Notes under the pieces: model-generated | Databases searched by the model: none | Told to the model about the DNA's origin: nothing | What the model saw: the letters and a program-made list of their open reading frames with translations, nothing else | Shown here: positions 24,672 through 33,083 of the stretch, piece by piece | How positions within the stretch are numbered: the first letter of the stretch is position 1 | Layout: each line of letters starts with the position of its first letter | Made by a program: the position numbers and the translations under genes | Source: CAYUUP01 sp964447925 | GTDB lineage: Bacteria > Bacillota > Clostridia > Oscillospirales > Oscillospiraceae | Assembly (NCBI GenBank): GCA_964447925.1 | Contig: CAYUUP010000003.1 | Coordinates: 1 to 43,376, forward strand | Direction: 5' to 3' | DNA length: 43,376 nt

Positions 24672-24694
24672 TGGTATTCTGATGCCTTGCTACA
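24665..24694. promoter_or_regulatory. 30-bp near-perfect palindrome, probable operator
   Basis: Half TGTAGCATGGTAT (24665-24677), four-base centre, half ATGCCTTGCTACA (24682-24694); the arms match at 11 of 13 positions. It overlaps the -10 of the minus-strand operon and lies about 100 bases upstream of the second PucR-type regulator promoter. No T-tract follows and no gene ends nearby, so an operator is favoured over a terminator. Confidence 0.6.
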
Positions 24695-24767
24695 GAGGAT
24701 TGTCACAACCGAGATGTTTTTGCCTTGTGCAGTTTCTACAAATTAAGAGATACTTGAAATAAAATTA

Positions 24768-24796
24768 TTGCATTATATGTAAATATGGGATATAAT
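24768..24796 (+). promoter_or_regulatory. Promoter of the second PucR-type regulator
   Basis: TTGCAT (24768-24773), 17-base spacer, consensus TATAAT (24791-24796). Predicted start near 24803, so the in-frame ATG at 24802 is at the RNA start and unlikely to be used. Confidence 0.8.
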
Positions 24797-24831
24797 GATC
24801 AATGCAAAACTATAAGACGGGAGTGAAAAAA

Positions 24832-26340
24832 GTGAAGCTGAGCTTATGGACACTGTGCGAATGGCTACAGAAAAGCGGAATGACGGTAAATCCGAAGATT
24901 ACAGGCGGAGAGCCGGACGCGACATATGCGGTAGTATCCGAGCCATCCGCTCAATCCATTGGAGACATGAGCCGAGAGACAGTTGTACAGGTCCGGACGG
25001 ATCCATCAGGCGGAAAGGCGGCAACGGCGTTGTACTGTGAAGAAGATGCCGCCACGGTTTTCGGCGCGGGACCTGTCAGCGTATGCAATGAATTGAATCG
25101 GGCGTTTCAATTTTACAACGATTGGGAAAAGCGGCTGCTGACCGGACTGTTGATGGGCAACTCACTCCAGGAATTGCTGGAGATTGCTCACAGCGTTTTT
25201 CACCGCCCCATGTTTATCAAGAGCGACAGCAGCTGGGCCTTTGCAATTACCGGCGGCTATGATGGCACCGTTCACCCCGATTGGTCCCGTCTGCAGGAAA
25301 GCGTCCACACCCATCAATCCAGCATGGAGGCCGTGCGTGCCGTGAGCATGGATCCGGAATTTAAAAATACATTTTCCCAGAGGTATCCCGCTATCTTGGA
25401 ATCGCCTTTTTATGGTGGCCCCGTGCTTCATGCCAACGTCTGGCTGGGGGAACGGCGGGTATGTGAGATCGTGGCTATTGAAAACGGAATGCCGTTCAAC
25501 CCTGGCGATCCCCACCTGATGCATCTGTTTGTCTCTATCGTGGAACGGTATATGGCCGCCAACCGGAACCTTTACTTCTCATTGCCTGGTATGTCTGCGT
25601 TTTTTGTAGAGTTGATAGAGAACCGGGTGGATTATACCGGCAGTCTGCCCCAGATACGGGAGACGGCCGGTTGGGATGCAAACGATGCTTTGACCGTCGT
25701 TGCCGTCAAAGCTCACGGTGACGGTGAGACACCGATCATCAGTGTTCTGCGGGAGCAGTTAATCAGCAGCTTGCCATACAGCTGTGTATTCTCCTATGGT
25801 GGAAAGGTGATCTGCATTGTTGACGCGACCAAAAACGGCGGGTATCAGGCGTTGATTCGCCAACTGGCTGAACTGGTTCCCCAGGATCTGTTTTCCTGGG
25901 GAATGAGCTATGACTTTCTCAAGCTGGAGGATGTGCCGCTCTATTATCGCCAGGCTCTTTCTGTCTTGGAAAAGGCGGAGGAAACACAAAGTCCATGGAC
26001 AACGATGTATCAGACCGCGCTGGACATGATTCAGTGTAAATTGTCTGGCCTGGTGGAACTACAGTCCATGATCCATCCAGATATCCGTAAGCTGGCGGAG
26101 TTGGATCGCAGGAGCGGCTCTCGTTATCTTCAGACATTGTTTGAATTTCTGCTCTGCGGCGGGAATTATACTGATGCGGCCAACCATCTGGGACTGCACC
26201 GCAATAGCCTGATTTATCGTATTTCTCGTATCAAAGAGGTAATCGCCTCTGATTTGGACGATATGAAAAATCGAGAACTGCTCATCATATCCGTCCTGAT
26301 GCTGCCCGAGCAAAAGGGGGATTTGCCGCCTGAAAAGTGA
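24832..26340 (+). CDS. PucR-family transcriptional regulator (second)
   Basis: A 502-residue regulator with the PucR-type C-terminal helix-turn-helix (YTDAANHLGLHRNSLIYRISR, about residues 440-460). The N-terminal 100 residues resemble the PucR purine-catabolism N-domain style (LWTLCEWLQKSGM and alternating strands), followed by a GAF-like central region. I use the GTG at 24832, preceded by GGGAG at eight bases; the ATG ten codons earlier has no leader. It is divergent from the cyclase-BKACE operon and is the obvious local regulator of it. It is not closely similar to the first PucR-type protein outside the HTH. A terminator follows. Confidence 0.88.
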   Translation: MKLSLWTLCEWLQKSGMTVNPKITGGEPDATYAVVSEPSAQSIGDMSRETVVQVRTDPSGGKAATALYCEEDAATVFGAGPVSVCNELNRAFQFYNDWEKRLLTGLLMGNSLQELLEIAHSVFHRPMFIKSDSSWAFAITGGYDGTVHPDWSRLQESVHTHQSSMEAVRAVSMDPEFKNTFSQRYPAILESPFYGGPVLHANVWLGERRVCEIVAIENGMPFNPGDPHLMHLFVSIVERYMAANRNLYFSLPGMSAFFVELIENRVDYTGSLPQIRETAGWDANDALTVVAVKAHGDGETPIISVLREQLISSLPYSCVFSYGGKVICIVDATKNGGYQALIRQLAELVPQDLFSWGMSYDFLKLEDVPLYYRQALSVLEKAEETQSPWTTMYQTALDMIQCKLSGLVELQSMIHPDIRKLAELDRRSGSRYLQTLFEFLLCGGNYTDAANHLGLHRNSLIYRISRIKEVIASDLDDMKNRELLIISVLMLPEQKGDLPPEK

Positions 26341-26347
26341 AACTGCC

Positions 26348-26393
26348 AAAAACCCGGAGCAGCCTCTTTACAGGGAGACTGTTCCGGGTTTTT
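26348..26393 (+). terminator. Rho-independent terminator after the second PucR-type gene
   Basis: AAAAACCCGGA pairs with TCCGGGTTTTT, with a further imperfect inner stem, ending in a T-run. Confidence 0.85.
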
Positions 26394-26413
26394 ATTCTGC
26401 GTTCTCAAACACA

Positions 26414-26437
26414 ATTGATAAGCATTTTGTTATGAAT
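26414..26437. promoter_or_regulatory. 24-bp dyad upstream of OYE2, candidate LysR-type site
   Basis: Arms ATTGATAA and TTATGAAT (7 of 8 matching) flank an 8-base centre, about 55-75 bases before the predicted start, the usual place for a LysR activator site. The downstream LysR gene is a possible binder. Confidence 0.4.
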
Positions 26438-26454
26438 CTATGTTCTAAGTGGCA

Positions 26455-26484
26455 TTTACCTTTTTGCCTAAAGCGTGATACAAT
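26455..26484 (+). promoter_or_regulatory. Promoter of OYE2
   Basis: TTTACC, 18-base spacer, TACAAT preceded by TGA (extended -10). The -35 is weak, fitting an activated promoter. Confidence 0.55.
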
Positions 26485-26560
26485 TTTTTGTAGTGAGTAA
26501 TCGCATGGAGCGTTCGATCTCACTCGCGATATTTTAACAGGAAACAGGAGATGTTGGTTT

Positions 26561-28528
26561 ATGGCGCTGAAATATCCTCACCTGCTGGAGCCAATTGAAA
26601 TCAACGGTGTGCTGCTTCGCAACCGCCTGATTTGTACGGCATCCAACCCCCATTTCGTCCAGGCAACAGAAAAGTGGCCCACCGAGGCGCTGATTTCCCA
26701 CTATGCCAACAAGGCAAAGGCGGGAGCTGCCATTGTCACAGTAAAAGGCAACAACCCTGTCAAGACATCCGATCCCCATTCCCTGTCTCTGGATATCACG
26801 GTAGGCCAGCACCAGCATATGTTTGCTCAGTGCGCTGATATGGTACATTATTATGGCGCGAAAGCATTTTATCTGGTCTTGCCGGACATGAATATCGTTA
26901 AGGGCTATGATGCTTCTAATGGCGTACTCTCTGAGTTCGTCGCCGGTGACGGATCCAGGGCTGAGATCGGCAGGGCAGCGCCCAAAGAGCTGTTATTTCA
27001 AATGGTAGAAAACTATGCTGCTGAAGCCAAGCTGGCCCAGAGCTTAGGCTTTGACGGCTGCTTCATGCATATGGCTTATCGGCTGATGTTCCCCGGCCGG
27101 TTTCTGTCCCCGCTGTCCAATAGGCGTACCGATGAATTCGGCGGTTCCGTTGAGAACCGGGCGCGCTTTCCGCTGATGATCTGTGAAGCAATTAAAAAAG
27201 TCTGCGGAAAAAGCTTTCTCATTGAAATATCTATCTCTGGCCGGGAAGATGATATGTTTGAAGGCGGCGCCACCGTGGAGGATCAGCTTGAGCTGGCAAA
27301 ACTCTGCTCTGGCAAGGTGGATATCCTTCAGATTCGGGGAGGCTCTATCGACCCCTCCCAGCCCACATATCTGGATCTGCGGGAGATTCCCAACCTGCCA
27401 TCCGCTGCCGCCATCCGCAAGGGCCTGCGGGATGCGGGAATCAACAATGTGTATATAGATATCGTGGGTGGCTGTCAGGATTTGGATCACTGTGAAGAAA
27501 TCATCAGCAAAGGTCAGGCGGACTTTATCGGTGCGGCCCGCGCATATATCGCCGATCCACAATGGGGAAACAAAGCGTATGAGGGCCGGAATGAGGACGT
27601 TGTTCCATGCCTGCGCTGCAACAAGTGTCACGTGGCCGGCCCTGGCAACTGGAACACTGTATGTTCCGTTAATCCAGAATGGGGACTGGAACACAAGGCA
27701 GAGCGCATCGTTGGGCCTGCTGAAGCGCCTGTGAAAAAAAAGCTGGCTGTTGTCGGCGGCGGTCCTACCGGGATGGAAGCAGCTCTGTTGGCGGCAAAGC
27801 GCGGCCATGACGTAACACTCTATGAGAAGACCGAACGGCTGGGTGGCCTGATCAATACCACCCGCGGCGTGGATATTAAATGGACGCTGGTGAAATTCGG
27901 TGACTATATGACCCGTCAGGTGGAAAAGTCCAATATCACTGTCAAGCTGAACACCGAGGCTACCCCAGATATGCTGAAAGCCGAAAACTATGATGAGATT
28001 ATCGTTGCAATTGGCGCTGAGCCCATCTATCCGCCTATCCCCGGTGTGAGGGGTGACAATGTCATCCCCGCGATCCAGACTGTTTTCAAAGAGCCGGATA
28101 TGAGCCACGAGGTCGTGGTCGTAGGCGGCGGCGAGATCGGCGTGGAGATGGGGCTGCATCTGGCAAAGCACGGCCATGAGGTGACACTGCTGGAGATGGG
28201 GCCGATTCTCTCTCCGGAGAGTGTTCCCGTCCATTTCCGCTCCATTTTTGAGCAGAAGTTCAACAACCAGCCCGGCTTTACCTACAAGCTGAACGCCAGG
28301 GTCATCCGCATCGCCCCTGACGGCGTCAGCTATCTTGACGCTGAGGGCAATGAACAGTTTCTCTCCGCCGGGAACGTGGTCCTGGCCGCCGGGATGAAAT
28401 CCCGGCATACCGAAGCGATTGCTTTCTGTGACGGAAACGTCAGGGTCCATATTATCGGGGACTGCAACAAGGTGGGCTGTGTCCAGACTGGAATGAGGGC
28501 TGCCTATGCCGTGGGCAATAACATCTGA
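26561..28528 (+). CDS. OYE-family flavo-iron-sulfur reductase, atypical active site (OYE2)
   Basis: A 655-residue protein with the FadH/BaiCD architecture: FMN barrel (1-345), 4Fe-4S cysteines in CX2CX2CX11C (from about residue 349), FAD site GGGPTG (about 397) and NAD site GGGEIG (about 522). The active-site loop reads H170-M-A-Y173 followed by FPGRFLSP, instead of the usual HGxHGYL-x-QFLSP, and the N-terminal barrel strand carries NPHFVQ. These changes are shared by OYE3, OYE4 and OYE5. The ATG has CAGGAG ten bases upstream. First gene of the plus-strand block. It probably still reduces activated C=C bonds, but with a different proton donor; substrate unknown. Confidence 0.92.
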   Translation: MALKYPHLLEPIEINGVLLRNRLICTASNPHFVQATEKWPTEALISHYANKAKAGAAIVTVKGNNPVKTSDPHSLSLDITVGQHQHMFAQCADMVHYYGAKAFYLVLPDMNIVKGYDASNGVLSEFVAGDGSRAEIGRAAPKELLFQMVENYAAEAKLAQSLGFDGCFMHMAYRLMFPGRFLSPLSNRRTDEFGGSVENRARFPLMICEAIKKVCGKSFLIEISISGREDDMFEGGATVEDQLELAKLCSGKVDILQIRGGSIDPSQPTYLDLREIPNLPSAAAIRKGLRDAGINNVYIDIVGGCQDLDHCEEIISKGQADFIGAARAYIADPQWGNKAYEGRNEDVVPCLRCNKCHVAGPGNWNTVCSVNPEWGLEHKAERIVGPAEAPVKKKLAVVGGGPTGMEAALLAAKRGHDVTLYEKTERLGGLINTTRGVDIKWTLVKFGDYMTRQVEKSNITVKLNTEATPDMLKAENYDEIIVAIGAEPIYPPIPGVRGDNVIPAIQTVFKEPDMSHEVVVVGGGEIGVEMGLHLAKHGHEVTLLEMGPILSPESVPVHFRSIFEQKFNNQPGFTYKLNARVIRIAPDGVSYLDAEGNEQFLSAGNVVLAAGMKSRHTEAIAFCDGNVRVHIIGDCNKVGCVQTGMRAAYAVGNNI

Positions 28529-28610
28529 GACAGGCGGGTTCCCTATGGCAACAACACGGAGCTGCGTCGCGGAAGACCTGAATTAAAATATGGGGATTGG
28601 AGCGGATTTT

Positions 28611-29654
28611 ATGACGATTGAACAAGCGGCAAAGCTGATTCGCCGCTATGAGCAGGCAGTAGCCAAAAACAACATTTACCGCTATACCAGCACCGTTGCC
28701 AGTGTAGAGGAATTTCCGGATATATTTGGCATGAATTTTAAGGCCATCCTGTCGGCGCCACCCGACCAGCAGACAGAGATTTTTCTGGCCCAGGAGCAGC
28801 GGGCAGAGTTGCTGCGAAGCCTGCTGGTAGGTGAAGCCGTAGACAGTGCCGCCCTACAAAAGTCGTTTGGCTTCACAAATGAAGAACTGCTCATTCTCCG
28901 CATGGAGCAGGAGCCGATCAAAAAACCAATCCCGTCCAATCTATGTGTGCTGTGCTTTGATGACGCGTTGAAAAGCCAATTTGACTTTGCGCTGCCTGTT
29001 CTGCAGCGGTTTGACTTTGACGCCACTTTTTTCATCACCGAAATGCAGCCATCCCATAGGGGAGCTGGGTTTGGAGACAAGAGTGTTTACATGACCTGGG
29101 AGCAGATAAAAGAACTGGAGAATGCCGGCTTTGAGCTGGGCAACCACTCCCTCCACCATGTATTTGGCTCTCAGGACATGGGACACGATTTCAATGTTTC
29201 GGAGATTCGTGGCCTGGAAGCTGAATTCGAGGCCCATGGCCTGAAAAAACCCACCTGTTATGCATACCCCAGCGGTATCAGCAACGCCGAAGTGGTAGCC
29301 TGCGTACGGGAATGCGGCTACCTTTGGGGCAGGGGAAATCAGGAAAAGGGCCGGGACGGCATCCGGGGCATGACCTATTATGACCCTTTACAGGACTCGC
29401 CACTGGCCATCTGTAATTTCGGTGACCCGGATTATTACACCGAGGATCTGCTCCGCAAGCGCATTGTGGAGACGCCTGATAACATGATCTTCGGTTTAAC
29501 TTATCACGGAGTCACCCCAGATGAGTGGATTGGCCCCTGCCCATTCGAGCGGCAAATGGCCATCCTGAAGGAGTTTGACATGAAGGTGATTTCCATATCT
29601 GGACTAAGCGAATATATCAATCCAGAAAAAGCGTACCAATACACCACCGGATGA
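28611..29654 (+). CDS. NodB/polysaccharide deacetylase-family metal hydrolase
   Basis: A 347-residue protein. Residues 1-105 are a helical N-terminal part I do not recognise. The NodB domain starts at LCVLCFDDA, with D117/D118, then the zinc pair H179 and H183 in GNHSLHH, and AYPSG as motif 3. No signal peptide is seen, so it is cytosolic, unlike cell-wall deacetylases. Cytosolic NodB proteins include PuuE-type allantoinases and other C-N hydrolases, so an amide or imide in the pathway may be the substrate (inference). I use the ATG at 28611 (GGAG upstream) rather than one seven codons earlier. It lies between OYE2 and the LysR gene. Confidence 0.82.
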   Translation: MTIEQAAKLIRRYEQAVAKNNIYRYTSTVASVEEFPDIFGMNFKAILSAPPDQQTEIFLAQEQRAELLRSLLVGEAVDSAALQKSFGFTNEELLILRMEQEPIKKPIPSNLCVLCFDDALKSQFDFALPVLQRFDFDATFFITEMQPSHRGAGFGDKSVYMTWEQIKELENAGFELGNHSLHHVFGSQDMGHDFNVSEIRGLEAEFEAHGLKKPTCYAYPSGISNAEVVACVRECGYLWGRGNQEKGRDGIRGMTYYDPLQDSPLAICNFGDPDYYTEDLLRKRIVETPDNMIFGLTYHGVTPDEWIGPCPFERQMAILKEFDMKVISISGLSEYINPEKAYQYTTG

Positions 29655-29676
29655 TGCACAGAAGGGGCGTGATTCG

Positions 29677-30609
29677 TTGAATCTGGCAAACTTACGCTAT
29701 TTCCTGAAGGTCGCCGAAAAGCAGCATATGACACAGGCTGCAAACGAGTTATATATCACGCAGCCAGCACTCAGCCGCGCCATCGCGAACCTGGAACAGG
29801 AGCTTGGAGTTAAACTATTTGAACGGGACGGAAAAAACATCTATCTGAATGAGAACGGCATGATTCTTCAGGATGCCGCAAAGCGGATTTTTCAGGAGTT
29901 GGACTCCCTGCAGCAGCGATTTGCCGATACGCAGCAGGGAATCAGCGGCAGCTTTTGTATCGGCTCGTCATTTCCAGATCGGGAACCCAGCGCACTCCAG
30001 GCGTGCCTGATCAAATTCATGCAAAAATATCCAAACGTGTCAATTGATCTGATTCAGTATCCGCCCAGGCAAATGCTGAAAGCACTGCGGGAGGGCCATA
30101 TTGATATCGCCGTCACCAGTATGCCCATGCACTGTTCCGATGTGATCTGGCATGAGCTGTTTACCGAGCGCTTAGGTCTGCTGCTGGCCAAGGATCATCC
30201 ACTCGCTGCACATCGCAGGATTCAAATGGAATGGCTGCGCCATGAACACTTTTTCTGTACCAACGCCAATTCCGACACACAGGATCTGACGCTTGAGTTT
30301 TGCCGCCAGGCCGGATTTGAACCCAACATCGTTTTTCAAGGCCCCTGCTCTGAACTGATTGGCAGGCTGATCAGTCAAGGACGTGGTGTTTCCTTTATGG
30401 GCGTACAGCTTTTCTGCGAGAACCAGCGAAAAAGTTTCAATTCCTTCTGGGGGAAGAACCTGACGTTCCGCCCGGTTGCGGAGGAATATTGCCAGCGCTC
30501 CTGTGGGGTTGCCTATTCCAAGCGCAGTTACCACTCTAAGGCCATGCGCCTGTTCCATGATTTCTTTCTGGAATCCGCATCAAAAGAGCAGCATCAGCTC
30601 TATTTATAA
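29677..30609 (+). CDS. LysR-family transcriptional regulator
   Basis: A 310-residue LysR protein of normal length. The N-terminal winged helix is classic: LRYFLKVAEKQHMTQAANELYITQPALSRAIANLEQELGVKLFERDG, in three overlapping parts. The C-terminal periplasmic-binding-like domain senses an inducer. It starts with TTG, supported by AGAAGGGG nine bases upstream. Unlike most LysR genes it is not divergent from its presumed targets; it lies within the plus-strand run between the NodB gene and OYE3. An IR, CGAAC-N6-GTTCG (30633-30648), follows it upstream of OYE3. Confidence 0.93.
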   Translation: MNLANLRYFLKVAEKQHMTQAANELYITQPALSRAIANLEQELGVKLFERDGKNIYLNENGMILQDAAKRIFQELDSLQQRFADTQQGISGSFCIGSSFPDREPSALQACLIKFMQKYPNVSIDLIQYPPRQMLKALREGHIDIAVTSMPMHCSDVIWHELFTERLGLLLAKDHPLAAHRRIQMEWLRHEHFFCTNANSDTQDLTLEFCRQAGFEPNIVFQGPCSELIGRLISQGRGVSFMGVQLFCENQRKSFNSFWGKNLTFRPVAEEYCQRSCGVAYSKRSYHSKAMRLFHDFFLESASKEQHQLYL

Positions 30610-30632
30610 GCACAATAAGCCTTGTCAGGACT

Positions 30633-30648
30633 CGAACAATCTGGTTCG
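30633..30648. promoter_or_regulatory. 16-bp inverted repeat upstream of OYE3
   Basis: CGAAC-AATCTG-GTTCG lies 34 bases before the OYE3 ATG, in the 72-base gap after lysR. It may be a regulator site; no convincing promoter hexamers are seen beside it. Confidence 0.3.
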
Positions 30649-30681
30649 TTTTACAAAATTTTATAGAAAGCAGGAAAAATA

Positions 30682-32634
30682 ATGATTCACAACGCATACC
30701 CCTCCCTTTTATCCCCCATTCAGATCGGTAACACCATATTCCGTAATCGCCTGTTCTCATCCCCCAGTATGCCTCATTTCCATCAGGAAGCAGGTAAAAA
30801 CTGCGGTGAACTGCTGATTGCCCACTTTGCCGGGCGAGCCAAGGGTGGCGCTGCGCTGGTTACCTGCAGCGGTACCAAAATCTACCCCAAGACCGATATC
30901 ACCGACCACTTCATCCAATTGGACGTAAACGACCCACAGGTACACGTGTTTCTGTCCCAGATGGTAGACGCAATCCACTTCTATGGCGCAAAGGCATCTA
31001 TCATTCTGGACTCCCCTAAGCGCGATGGCTATGATGTTGTAGGCGGTATTCTCAGTCATTCCGTAGCAGGTGATGACTCCCAGTCTAGCATCGGCAAGGA
31101 GCTGCCCGCCGAGTGGATCGATGATATTGTTGAGGAGTACGCCAGCCAGTGTGAGATTTTCAAGCACTGCGGCTTTGATATGGTCTTTGTTCATATGTCC
31201 TATCAGCAATTCTTGCCGGCCCGTTTCCTGACTCCGATGCTGAATACTCGCACTGATGAGTACGGCGGGCCAATAGAAAACCGCGCTAAATTCGCCTTGA
31301 AAGTATTCCGGCGCATCAAGGAAAAATGCGGAAAGGATCTTCTGATTGAGGCCAGCCTCACCCCGGAGGAAGGTCCCGGCGGACTGACCATGGAGGACGC
31401 GGCCAAATTTATCAATATGGCAAAGGATGACCTGGACGTGGTTCAGCTGCGCTATAACCACATTGATACCTCTGTACCTATGGGCTTCCGTGACGATCCT
31501 ACCCCGTGGAGAGATATGGCCAGGCGTTTTCGCGCCATGATAAAAGATACCGGCGTATTTGTTGATACTGTTGGTGGCTACCTTGATCCTGCTGTCTGTG
31601 AGACTGTTATCGCCGAAGGCGAGGCAGATGTTATTTCTCTGGCGCGAGGCTGGATGTCTAATCCTGACTATGGCAAGCTGCTCTATGAAGGCCGCCCGGA
31701 TGACATAATCCCCTGTATCCGCTGCAACAAGTGCCACGTCAGTAGCCACGCCGACCCTTATCTAAGCGTCTGCTCTGTCAACCCCTATTTGGGCTATGAA
31801 TCCCGGCTGGAGTGGATGATTCAGCCTGCGGAACGCAAAAAGAAAGTTGCCGTTGTGGGCGGCGGCCCCGGAGGCATGCGCGCGGCACTGACCTGCGAGG
31901 CCCGCGGCCACGATGTTACGCTGTTTGAAAAGACGGATCAGCTGGGCGGTTTATTGAAGCACGCCGATTACTGTTCTTTTAAATGGCCCATCCGTCACTA
32001 TAAAGATTGGCTGATCTACCAGCTTGGCAAGCACAGCGTCAATGTTCGCCTGAATGAAACGGCAACATCCGAAAAGCTGATTCAGGAAGGATTCGATGTG
32101 GTGATCGTAGCTGTCGGATCCAGCCCAATTATCCCTAAAAGCATTCCCGGTGCTGACGGTAAGAATGTCTGGGCTGCCGCCTATGTCTATGGCAGGGAGG
32201 AGCAGTTGGACAAAAACGTAGTTGTCATCGGCGGTGGTGAGATCGGTACAGAAACCGGTCTGCATCTGGCTAAGAAGGGCTTCCACGTGACAGTCCTGGA
32301 GATGCAGGACAGGCTGGCCGCAGACGCAACGCCCATCCACTACCGCTCCCTGTTTGAGATGGAATGGGAACGGGAACCCAACTTCCAATACATTGTCAAT
32401 GCCACCTGCACTGGTATTGACTCCACCGGTGTGGTCTATCAGGATGCCGAAGGCAGCGTTCAGCGATTGACTGCCGGAAGCGTGGTAATTGCTGCGGGCA
32501 TGAAGCCGAACCACGATGCGGCTCTGGCGCTGTATGACCCCTCTTATGTGGTCCATCTCGTGGGTGACTGTGAATGTGTGGGCAATATCCAGCGGGTCAA
32601 CCGCAGTGCAATCGGCGCCGCAGCGCAGATATAA
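30682..32634 (+). CDS. OYE-family flavo-iron-sulfur reductase, atypical active site (OYE3)
   Basis: A 650-residue paralogue of OYE2. Order of parts: FMN barrel with SMPHFHQ near the N-terminus and HMSYQQFLPARFLTP as active-site loop; 4Fe-4S cysteines CX2CX2CX12C from residue 344; FAD site GGGPGG (about 392); NAD site GGGEIG (about 517). The flavin-loop NTRTDEYGGPIENR is intact, so it should bind FMN. AGGAAA precedes the ATG. It directly follows lysR by 72 bases and ends at a hairpin terminator. Its substrate is probably related to, but distinct from, that of OYE2. Confidence 0.92.
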   Translation: MIHNAYPSLLSPIQIGNTIFRNRLFSSPSMPHFHQEAGKNCGELLIAHFAGRAKGGAALVTCSGTKIYPKTDITDHFIQLDVNDPQVHVFLSQMVDAIHFYGAKASIILDSPKRDGYDVVGGILSHSVAGDDSQSSIGKELPAEWIDDIVEEYASQCEIFKHCGFDMVFVHMSYQQFLPARFLTPMLNTRTDEYGGPIENRAKFALKVFRRIKEKCGKDLLIEASLTPEEGPGGLTMEDAAKFINMAKDDLDVVQLRYNHIDTSVPMGFRDDPTPWRDMARRFRAMIKDTGVFVDTVGGYLDPAVCETVIAEGEADVISLARGWMSNPDYGKLLYEGRPDDIIPCIRCNKCHVSSHADPYLSVCSVNPYLGYESRLEWMIQPAERKKKVAVVGGGPGGMRAALTCEARGHDVTLFEKTDQLGGLLKHADYCSFKWPIRHYKDWLIYQLGKHSVNVRLNETATSEKLIQEGFDVVIVAVGSSPIIPKSIPGADGKNVWAAAYVYGREEQLDKNVVVIGGGEIGTETGLHLAKKGFHVTVLEMQDRLAADATPIHYRSLFEMEWEREPNFQYIVNATCTGIDSTGVVYQDAEGSVQRLTAGSVVIAAGMKPNHDAALALYDPSYVVHLVGDCECVGNIQRVNRSAIGAAAQI

Positions 32635-32646
32635 TCCTGGCTTCTC

Positions 32647-32686
32647 TGGGGCAGTACCGTAAGCGCAGTTGAGCGGCACTGCCCCA
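32647..32686 (+). terminator. Hairpin after OYE3, probable terminator
   Basis: TGGGGCAGT (32647-32655) pairs with ACTGCCCCA (32678-32686), with further CCG/CGG pairing inside. The T-tract is weak (AAATTT), so termination may be partial. Confidence 0.6.
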
Positions 32687-32785
32687 AATTTGCACCGAAG
32701 CCCGACAACGTATGAATCTGTCGCTTTGAGATAACCCTTGGCGCAGATAGAAAGGCAGATTCGTAAAAAGTGCATAACTTTGAAC

Positions 32786-32804
32786 GGTTCCCGTTGTGGG
32801 AACC
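32786..32804. promoter_or_regulatory. 19-bp perfect palindrome in the OYE3-ALDH gap
   Basis: GGTTCCC-GTTGT-GGGAACC lies about 50 bases before a predicted transcription start. A candidate operator for the LysR regulator or another factor. Confidence 0.45.
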
Positions 32805-32830
32805 TTCTGTAGCAGAGACGCGGGATGCCA

Positions 32831-32839
32831 TGTTACAAT
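32831..32839 (+). promoter_or_regulatory. Extended -10 promoter for the ALDH-OYE4-OYE5 run
   Basis: TGT-TACAAT without a recognisable -35. The leader to the ALDH start is about 235 bases and contains a four-codon mini-ORF. Apart from this, the terminator hairpin and the palindrome, nothing was seen in the gap 32635-33083. Confidence 0.4.
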
Positions 32840-32915
32840 TAAAATATATTCCATCCTGATGCTGCTTCAGCGGGGAGTCTCCCTGTTCTATACGCTTGGG
32901 AGGTGAAGAGCAACC

Positions 32916-32930
32916 ATGATCTACCGGTAA
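32916..32930 (+). other. Four-codon mini-ORF with a strong ribosome site
   Basis: GGGAGGTGA lies eight bases before ATG-ATC-TAC-CGG-TAA (Met-Ile-Tyr-Arg-stop). It may be a leader peptide affecting ALDH expression, or the relic of a lost gene start. Confidence 0.3.
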
Positions 32931-33083
32931 CTTGCCCGCTCTGTCTCAGATTCCAGGAGGTTTTGGTACCTGCCCCTGAGTGCTGAAAGATCGCCTGAAC
33001 GGTCGCTCATGTCCAAGTGGCCCTGGATTTTGAGAAGCATTTTTCGCGGTGCTTGTATACTGTAAAGGGGGTTCGTCAGATCT

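Noticed and set aside
27044..28450. Long minus-strand open frame opposite OYE2
   Set aside because: Antisense shadow of the flavin reductase.
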